Assembly (NCBI RefSeq): GCF_048564905.1 | Contig: NC_133007.1 | Span: 16,738,001-16,802,000, forward strand | Source of the DNA: Vicugna pacos | Lineage: Eukaryota > Chordata > Mammalia > Artiodactyla > Camelidae | Direction: 5' to 3' | Length of the DNA: 64,000 bases | Part shown: piece after piece, positions 56,780 through 64,000 of the stretch | How the letters are laid out: each line of letters opens with the position of its first letter | How positions within the stretch are numbered: the stretch's first letter is position 1 | Program-made: the position numbers and the translations under genes | The notes under the pieces: model-generated | What the model was told of the DNA's origin: nothing | Databases searched by the model: none | What the model saw: only the letters and a program-made list of their open reading frames with translations

Positions 56780-58090
56780 ACTCACAGGGGAAATGCAGGG
56801 GGCAAAATTCGTTTATTTTTACTCATTAACGGTCACCAATCAATCCATCAATCAGCCTCTTAATCATCCAAGCAATTATGTAATTACTGAGTTTGGGGGA
56901 TGCCTACCAATGGGTTTCCTAAAGGGGTAGAATTAAAAGAACTAAAAGAGAAGCTCGCTCTTTGACCTTGAGCAACCTGCAATCTACTTGAGTAGGAGAG
57001 AACCCCTTGGACACAATGAGAGTAACAAAGTGCTCTTTGCACTAAAAAATAATGAATGCAGTGGAAGTTGGTGTAGGCAGGAGCTCTGGGTGAGGAGGAA
57101 GCCTTAGGAAGGGGACAGCTGAGAAAATCTTGGAAAGATTCACTAGAGAGACAGCAAAAGGCAGGAGAGTCATGGGCAACATTTGGGAAAACTCGAGAGT
57201 GACTGTTTATAGACAAGCCTGCGCTCACTCGTGCACTCACAGGCTCCCTGCTTCAGCACACAGCAGTTCTCATCTTCCAGGGTTGGTAGGTGATTTTGCT
57301 CCTTCTCCATACATCGGTGAAGGCTGTACAGGAGCAGGAAGACAGCTCATTTTGGCTGCAGAGTTCTTTTCTCCTTCACTGGTCATTCTGGTCTGTTTGG
57401 AGATTGAACTTAATTCTCTTTGGCCAACTAACCTGGCAATGGGAACTAAAGTGTGCTTCGGAGTGTCCGGGCCCCCCAGCCTGTCTTCCCCCTAGCTCTG
57501 ATCGGACCACTCAAGAGTCCCCAAATTGCTCAGAGCCGCTGTGTCTCTGGTACCAGGAGCCAAAGCCACTGCTAAGACGGTGCCAACGCAGCGTGATACG
57601 CCCAGCCCAGCTCCTGGCGCTCCCCAGGCTGGCGGCTCCCATCAGCTGTTTAGAATCCCCCAAGACACAGGTGGGTGTGAGGGCTTCCTGGACAGGCCCC
57701 AGGACCCAGCAAGCTGGTCCTTAGCAGTTGACTGGATGTGAAAAAAAAGCAGAGCTAGAAGGGGAAAAAGAAATTCCAGGACTGCCCTCGTTAGTATATT
57801 TTAAACAAAGCAGAACTCCAGGCAGCCAGGTTAGGGCGGTCTGATGTTCCCGTGAAATCACACATGGACGTGATGAAATGTGGGGAATGAACACAAGGCG
57901 GACCTGCAGTGTCAGGCTCCCTCAGTTGTCTCTCTGACAAAAGCAACAAGTGTGGGTATAATGGTCCCTGTTGGGGTGCTCTGTGTCTATGACAGAGAGC
58001 CTTGGGGTCACCCTCTTTCAAGGAGCAGCCTGTCAGCAAGTGCACAGGTGAGGCTGGATTTAGTCATAGAATTTCCCAGACCCAACCAAC
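56780..58090. other. Unassigned intron stretch
   Basis: Single-copy-looking. Plus frames at 57130-57741 overlap without a domain. Confidence 0.35.
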
Positions 58091-58095
58091 CCAGA

Positions 58096-58243
58096 AGGCA
58101 GTGGTCCCCAAAGTGTAACACAAAAGAGAATATGGGGGAGCATGTTAGAAGGCAGATCCCTGGGCACTCCTTCAGAGACTCAAATTCAGCTGCTCTGGGG
58201 TGATTCTGACACAGGCCTCAGAACAAACTGGCAAGCACTGCTG
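58096..58243 (+). mobile_element. MER5A-like hAT-Charlie DNA transposon relic
   Basis: It begins 'cagtggtccccaaagtgtaa', continues 'gagcatgttagaaggcagat' and 'ggggtgattctgacacaggc', and ends 'aactggcaagcactgctg'. This is the order and approximate length of MER5A, a non-autonomous element. Confidence 0.7.
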
Positions 58244-58249
58244 TGGGCT

Positions 58250-58895
58250 TTGGCTCTGCTGTGGGCCAAGAGGAGTGAAGGAACCCCTCTTCACCCAGAA
58301 ACCAGCTCAACTGACTTTTTCTGTTCTTCTAAGTCAAAATTCTCTTCATCCCATTTTTCGTAAATACCCTATCATGAGACCTGATTAGCTCAAGTCAGAG
58401 GAAACCAGGAGAAGCTGACAGGGCCTACCTCCTTGGCCATTCTCCTCCCCTACCCTGGCCCCTCACTCCTGGGCTAATGGGAGAGAATGCAGCCCCAACC
58501 CTGCACGCGCACTCCTGGAGCTGGGGATTCCTGGATCCGCAGAGCACTGCCCCATCAGGCGGGGAGGTAACATCCAGCGCTGGCTAATTGCTGGGCCTAA
58601 GAGCCAGGAAGGCCCCTGACACAATGCTCAGGGCTCCGAAATGAAAGTAGCTGTCGATTCTGAAAGCGGCAGGTTTGACGACATTTGGAGTCCCCCCTGT
58701 GTGAGAACAGAGAGACCCCTGTGCTTCCGCCTCTGAGAAGGGGAAGCAGTGCTGGGGAGATCGAGGCACTTCCAGGGAGAGGTTTATGTCTCCAGAGGGG
58801 ATTTTTATCTCCTGAGCCTTGAAATCGGAAGGCAGCGGCTTGTCCTCAGGCTGTGTGACTATGGACACAGCCGCACATGTGTCAGGCAACCCAGG
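58250..58895. other. Unassigned intron stretch before the CpG island
   Basis: GC content rises towards the right. No gene or repeat recognised. Confidence 0.35.
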
Positions 58896-58899
58896 GCCA

Positions 58900-59640
58900 G
58901 GCTTTCTCCCAGTCACTGTCCTCTCCATCCCCAGGCAGGCCCAGAGCGTGGCTCCGTCCGTGCCTCTCAAGAGGACCCCTGGACAGTCCTCTCCGACGTC
59001 TGGGAGGCAGCCCCTCCGGCCCCAGCCCCCCGAGCCCAGCGCCCATCCAGCCACGCTCTAGCGCTCCCAGCCCCGGGCCGACTTCCCCGCAGAGGCTGGG
59101 GGCGGTGCGGTTCGGGGGAAGGGACCGCAAGTGGGGGCGGGCGCCTGAGCAGTTCAAGTTCAGATGGGAGATCTCGGGCGATAACCCAGGCCCGGGATGG
59201 CGGCGCTCAACAGGAAACCTCGAGCGAGGAGACAGCTGTGGGCCGAGGGGAGGAGCTGCTGCTCCCGGTAACCGCACCGAGAGGCCGCGGGGCGGCGCCG
59301 GGAGCCCACCCTGGCCGCCTGGGGAGCAAGAGCCTCAGGCCCTCAGCTGAGCCCAGGCCCCCTGTTCCTCATGGGGAGGGCTGTCCTTCATGAGTCTGGT
59401 GACTCGGATTGTGGTCCGGCACACGTCGGCTTTGGGTGTGGTTGGAGAGGCGAGCCCGCCCCCGGAGCGCACAGGGTGGGCGGTGACAGCCTGGGCAGGA
59501 CCCGCCCCTATCAGACCCGGGTGGCCGGGGCCGAGGGTCAGTGTGAACATGGCCACCCCGGGGAGAAGCCCCGGAGAGCCAGCCACCGCCTCTTCCCCTC
59601 CCCTTTCCTTGAGGGACCCCCCCCTCCACGTGGTGGACAG
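58900..59640. promoter_or_regulatory. Intronic CpG island
   Basis: About 740 bp with dense CpGs, densest at 59040-59330, in an intron otherwise poor in CpG. It has a GC box (GGGGCGGG, 59134-59141) and further GC-rich boxes near 59458 and 59502. At 59197 the text ATGGCGGCG fits both a start-codon context and a YY1 site. CpG islands normally mark promoters, so an alternative CD247 first exon, an antisense RNA or an enhancer are all possible. No transcript is shown by the sequence. Confidence 0.75.
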
Positions 59641-59649
59641 TGAGCCTCT

Positions 59650-60540
59650 CAAGGCCCAGGCTTGCCTCTTGAAAAATCCCGGGGAGTCGTTGGCTCTATC
59701 CCGTGAGGTTATCTGTGTCTGACTTCAAATCAGCATAGCATTTCCTCCCCCCAGCCTCTGAGAAGCTGAAGCTCGGTGCAGTGGGAAGCTGCTCAGCCGG
59801 GCCTCATCCTGTTCCTTGTCCCCCACCCCGCCAGCCTGCCACAGTGTCTCAAGAGAAGCCCATCACGGGGCCTACAGACGTGGAGGAGGCACCGCCCCAG
59901 GTTCGGGGAGCCCCTCCTGGAGGGGATGTCAGTCAGGCAGATAGATACACAGCTTTCTGCTGTGGGTGCTGCAGGAGCCGGAAGGAGGTACCCTCAGTCG
60001 CCTGGGGCCAGCAGGACGGTTCTCTGAGGGCGGATGAGGGCTGCAGGTAGGGCCCAGACTTTGGCTCCCTTCTGCCCCATGGTCTCCCTTGGGTTCCCCG
60101 GGCAGCTCAGCTACCAACGCCCAGAAACCTGCTTGGCCTCTAGGGTGCGTTAACTCGCAGAAGTAGCGGCATGTTTGGAGCGCGGTCGGCTCAGAGCTGC
60201 TCTCACCTAGCAGGGTGGGTTCTCATATCAGGGATGGTAGCAAGGAGGGACTTGCATGTAAAAGCGTCTATTTTCTGCAGCATTAGATAATAGTAACAAT
60301 AACACCAGTGCTATTCATCAGCAGTTCAAATGTTCATGCATAAATGTATTAAATTTTCCCCAAGTACCGTTAGGTGAAGTTTTCCGTGTATTTAAAATAC
60401 TTCCAAATCCCAGCAGGTCATCACCAGAAATGTACTGAGCCACAGGGTCTTTCCTCAGTGGATGAGTCTCTGTCCCTCTACTTTCTCCCTGCCTAGAGCT
60501 GTGCCACACACCTTGCTTGTTTTAATGGTTCATGTCATTT
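59650..60540. other. Unassigned stretch after the CpG island
   Basis: GC-rich to about 60120, then ordinary. Frames at 59776-60050 are composition-driven. Confidence 0.35.
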
Positions 60541-60544
60541 GTTT

Positions 60545-61560
60545 TTGTTTGAGTTGTTTAATATTATAAACGAATTATACTATCGTAGAGTTTCAAAGAG
60601 CACAAAAATGTGCAAATTGGAAAATAAGTAAAATTTCCCCAACCTCCTCCTCCTTTACTCCTCACCAGAGTTAACCATGGAAAACATATTTTGTGGATAT
60701 AGTTACCCATATAGATAGGTAGGTAGGTAGGTAGATAGATAGATAGATAGAAACATTTTTATTATGATGAACAATGTTGTACAACTATCATCACTATCTA
60801 TTTCCAGAACTTTTTCTTTTTTTAACTGTCTGATAGTTTTTAAATTTTTAAAATTACAGACTTAAAGTAATAGTAATAGTAATTAATAATACACTACTTT
60901 TGGTGTGTAGTTTTATGAGTTTTAAAATTTGGATAGATTCATGTAACCAGGATCACAAATAGGATGCAGAGCAATCTCCCTCTGAAACTTCCTGATGTAT
61001 TTTAGAGGTTTATATATTCAGGACTCAATCCTCTTTTGTATATGTGATTTCAATATGTTTTCTCCCAGTCAGTGGCTTCTTCCCCAAAAAAGGAATGATC
61101 TTAACAAATTATATACAGAACTTGTACACTGAAAAGCTTAAACCATGTTTACAGAAACTAAAGAGACCTAAATGGAGAGATTTACCATAATCATGAATGT
61201 TTCCAGAACTTTTTCATCATCCTAAATGGCAACTCCATCCATATACGTTTTTATGTGTATATAAGTATACATATGCAGCCTAATTGATATGCTTTTTCTT
61301 TTTTACACACAAATAATATACACACCATTCTAGAGCTTGCTTTTTTCATTTAATTATCTTGACAGTCTTTCCGTAGCAAAGCATGCAGAACTATCTGTTG
61401 TGCGTGTGTACGTTTTTTTTTTTGAACTACTATATATGAATATACCAAAATTTATTTATCGGTTCCTAGTTGGTGGACATTTATGTTGTTTTTCTTCTTT
61501 TTTTGCTCCTGCAGATAATGACGCAATAAACATCTTTGTGCATACATCTCTGCCCACTGT
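60545..61560 (-). mobile_element. Old L1M 3'-region relics
   Basis: Several adjacent L1M-type reverse-strand pieces: 'ttataaacgaattatactat', 'accagagttaaccatggaaa', 'gtagttttatgagttttaaa', 'tttccgtagcaaagcatgca' and 'ttggtggacatttatgttgt'. They may be one element broken by small insertions, including the TAGA repeat. Confidence 0.6.
60711..60751 (+). repeat. (TAGG)n(TAGA)n tetranucleotide microsatellite
   Basis: About four TAGG units followed by about five TAGA units. A compound tetranucleotide array, likely variable. Confidence 0.92.
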
Positions 61561-61724
61561 GAGGGTTCAACTGCAGAATAAATTAAAGTCTCAGAGAAAT
61601 GGCAAAATCCCGCCTGGAATTTTTACGTGAGAGGTTTGCTCTCGAGTGGATTTCTTTTAAATGGTGCTGATGTTCGAGAGCATAATGCGAGGGCTGTGTG
61701 CTGTGTGAGAAAGAACAAAGGCCT

Positions 61725-61905
61725 GCCGAGACCCGGCCTCTCACCCAGGCTCTGCTACACATGCGCCTCGGGACTTCAGGAAGGTCATTTCACCTCCCTG
61801 ACCTTCAGTCTCTTTATCTGCAAAGTGGAGCAAATAAGATCTGCCCAGCTTACTTCACTCCCCTCTTGTGAGAATCGAATGAAATCAAGAATATAAAAGG
61901 GTTTT
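61725..61905 (+). repeat. MIR SINE relic
   Basis: Plus-strand MIR: 'acccaggctctgctacacat', 'gtcatttcacctccctgacc', 'tctttatctgcaaagtggag' and 'cttgtgagaatcgaatgaaa'. Confidence 0.8.
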
Positions 61906-62039
61906 GTAAACTGAAAGTATAGAGCAAATGTTTCTTTATGACCATGATTGTTACAGAGTCAACCCCTGGAGTCACAGGAAAGCCATGGGTCCAAGTTGGC
62001 AGCAAGAGGAATGAAAGAGTCCCTCTTTCTTTCTCTTGA

Positions 62040-62200
62040 TATAAAGATACTGATACAGACATTGACATAGATGTAGATACAGATTGTATATACACTTACA
62101 TGAATATATGTATATATACACACACGCATACATGTATACACACGTATGTGTATAGATATAGATATAGCTAGCACTCTCTCCCTGTATATCTATCTATACT
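62040..62200 (+). repeat. Degenerate ATAG/TATAC low-complexity tract
   Basis: Irregular ATA-GATA and TATA-CACA units, without a single fixed period. Confidence 0.75.
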
Positions 62201-62204
62201 TTAT

Positions 62205-62615
62205 TCCGTGCCTGGCACAGAGCAAGTGCTATCCACTGAAAAGAGAGACTTGTCCTCTGGCCTTGAGGGGCTGCTGGGAAGGTGGAATAAGTGGAAGGAA
62301 CTGAAAGGGGAATTCTGCTGGCCGGGGGAGGTCACTTGCCTGTCACTGTCTTACTCCCAGAGCATCAGCAAAGGCGTCGCCTCCCTCCAGTCTCCTCAGC
62401 ACCGTGTGCCTCTCTCTCGATGGGAAGATCTGTTTACTTGCTCACCTCCCTGCTCAAGTGCAGGCTAGCCCTGTGTCTTGACTTGATCCTCACCACGGGG
62501 TTCTGAGTACCTACTAGGTTTCAGGCACTGCGCTAGCTTCTAGTTTAATGCAATATGCCCCTTCCTTGCAATTACGCAGAAGTGAGGAGTTACGGTGCTT
62601 GTTTATGGAGAAGGA
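62205..62615. other. Unassigned intron stretch
   Basis: A short L2/MIR-like end may lie at 62205-62250 ('tgcctggcacagagcaagtg'). The rest is unassigned. Confidence 0.35.
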
Positions 62616-62618
62616 AAC

Positions 62619-62983
62619 TGTAATTGTTAGGGCTGAGTGGCTTAAACAACAGAAATTTATTTTCCCACAGTTCTGGAGGCTGGAAGTCCGAGATCAAGGT
62701 GTGGGCAGGGTTGATTTCTTCTCAGAGTCTCTCTCCTTGGCTTGTAGACAGCCGTCTACTCTCTGTGTCTTCGCATGGTCTTTCCTCTGTGCGTGCCTGT
62801 GTCCTAATGGCATCTTCTTATAAGGCCACCAGTCATACTGGATTAGGGCCCATCCTAAGACTTCCTCTTAACTTGATTACCTCTTCGAAGACTCTGTCTT
62901 CACATACAGTCACAATCTGAGGTACTGGGGGTTAGGACTTCAGCATCTAAATTTTGAGGGGACACAATTCAGCCGATAACAGA
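62619..62983 (-). mobile_element. MLT1-type LTR fossil (ERVL-MaLR)
   Basis: About 365 bp of reverse-strand LTR: 'ggcttaaacaacagaaattt', 'agttctggaggctggaagtc', 'tctccttggcttgtagacag', 'aaggccaccagtcatactgg', 'ggtactgggggttaggactt' and the end 'acacaattcagccgataaca'. It is the better preserved of the two in the window. A solo LTR relic without internal genes. Confidence 0.85.
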
Positions 62984-62984
62984 A

Positions 62985-63460
62985 ACAAAGGCTTGATGGT
63001 CATATGTGTTAATGAAAGATGAGAGAGCAAAAGAATGAACGGATTTGCAGCCCTTCAGTAGAAATAAAGCCACTTTCTGGGTGGAAACCTTAGCTTGGTT
63101 TATGGGGCAAGGGCAGAAAAAGATAAAGATGACTGCCATTTGGGTGAATGAAGACAAATCACGGAGGACCTCTACAGAGTACGCCGGGCCCTGGCAGTGC
63201 AGCCCGGACGGACCTCAGGCCTGCCCCGCAGCTTGTCTGTCCTGCGTATCCAGGCAACCCAGGGGCCCAAGGTAACAGTGAGCCAAGTTTCCTCCAACTG
63301 GCTTTAATTTTTTTTCTTTTAAAATGTATTCGTGTTTTTGAAATTACAAAGATTGTGTATTTGTTGTAAAAAGAGAAAATCCTGCAATTGCTCCTCTCAT
63401 TAAGAGTAAAATCGACTGACCGAGGAGGTTCTAACTAATGCCCTCACCCTCTAAACTCAT
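62985..63460. other. Unassigned intron stretch
   Basis: No gene or repeat recognised. The short CpG-bearing part at 63180-63270 is not an island. Confidence 0.35.
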
Positions 63461-63464
63461 TTTC

Positions 63465-63625
63465 AAGTGCTCTCTCTCTTTCATGCCACCCTGGCCATAC
63501 CCACCGCCTTGCTGTTCAGACACACCAGACCTGGGACCACCACAGGACCTTTGCACCTCCTGCTCCTTTGCCAGAAGTGTCCTTCTTCCCCATATCCTCA
63601 TAGCTGTGGCCTTCTGACTACCTGA
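63465..63625 (-). repeat. L2 LINE ORF-end relic
   Basis: 'caggacctttgcacctcctg' and 'ctcctttgccagaagtgtcc' follow L2 coding text on the reverse strand. Confidence 0.6.
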
Positions 63626-63657
63626 GAAAATGGGATTCATCTCTTCATCATTTTTAT

Positions 63658-63780
63658 CTTTATTTACCTGACCAGTAGTGAGACTGAGTGTCTTTTTATG
63701 TTTATAAGCAATTCATTTTTCCTCCTCTGAGAATTGCCTACTTGTATGTTTTGCTGATTTTTTCTCTTGGGCCAGTTAGC
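63658..63780 (-). mobile_element. Old L1M relic
   Basis: 'agtagtgagactgagtgtct' and 'gagaattgcctacttgtatg' match the L1 reverse-strand text near the ORF2 end. Confidence 0.55.
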
Positions 63781-63849
63781 TTTCATTTTTTAAAGTATTA
63801 TTGATTCAATTATAAACCTGTAAAAGCTTTAGGAATGAAGCTTTTCATC

Positions 63850-64000
63850 CTAGAATTTTTTACAATGATGAAAAATTAGAAATAAATGGTCATTGATGGG
63901 GAATGACTACATAAATAGTGGAAGGATTATTATGCAGCCATTAAAAGGGATATTCAGTAAAACCATAACATGAAATATGAATATGTGAAATAACATAAAA
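63850..64000 (+). mobile_element. Old L1M relic cut by window edge
   Basis: Sense L1M ORF2-end text: 'ataaatggtcattgatgggg', 'aatgactacataaatagtgg', 'ttatgcagccattaaaaggg' and 'aaaaccataacatgaaatat'. Confidence 0.65.

Noticed and set aside
59197-59271. Small MAALNRKPRARRQLW frame as an alternative CD247 first exon
   Set aside because: The start context is attractive, but the frame closes after 24 codons and the only donor-like GT (59268) has the wrong phase for CD247 exon 2. Kept only as part of the CpG island finding.
58749-59393. 214-codon plus-strand open frame across the CpG island
   Set aside because: Overlapping frames are open on both strands, as expected from GC-rich DNA. Protein is Arg/Gly/Pro/Ser-rich without a domain.

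Overview
The window is mammalian nuclear DNA and is almost certainly from a camelid (camel, llama or alpaca group). Eight copies of a tRNA-Ala-derived SINE of the camelid Vic-1 type are present. L1 3' ends of the cetartiodactyl type are also present. I saw no pig PRE1 and no ruminant Bov-tA or BovB copies. The species call rests on repeat recognition from memory, not on a search.

Only one host protein-coding exon can be supported. It is coding exon 1 of CD247 (CD3 zeta, the signalling chain of the T-cell receptor), plus strand, 1016-1073, with a TATA-less, ETS-motif-containing promoter and leader just upstream. The exon gives the start codon, most of the signal peptide and a phase-1 splice donor. 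I looked for exon 2 and did not find it. The remaining ~63 kb therefore reads as the long first intron of CD247, running off the right edge. The ~0.8 kb before the promoter is intergenic and holds old L1 and MIR relics.

The intron is a layered deposit of repeats. The oldest layer is MIR and L2 fragments, old L1M pieces, two MLT1-type LTR fossils, and hAT relics (MER20-like, MER5A-like). A younger layer is cetartiodactyl L1 3' ends and camelid SINEs. Two SINEs keep perfect 18-bp target-site duplications (19381-19457 and 39408-39585). One 5'-truncated HNRNPA3 retrocopy lies at 9896-10545. Several microsatellites and two minisatellites occur, one a homogeneous 25-bp VNTR at 43001-43209.

Possible regulatory DNA lies in the promoter, in a CpG island at about 58900-59640 deep in the intron, and in a repeat-poor block at 49.9-52.8 kb. 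That block holds a perfect 22-bp palindrome made of two STAT-type half-palindromes, next to CCAAT and ETS motifs. A 70-nt hairpin at 55694-55763 looks like a mariner-type MITE. None of these functions is proven by sequence alone. I found no evidence of a new multi-gene system. The long open frames elsewhere look like chance frames, repeats or GC-rich shadow frames.
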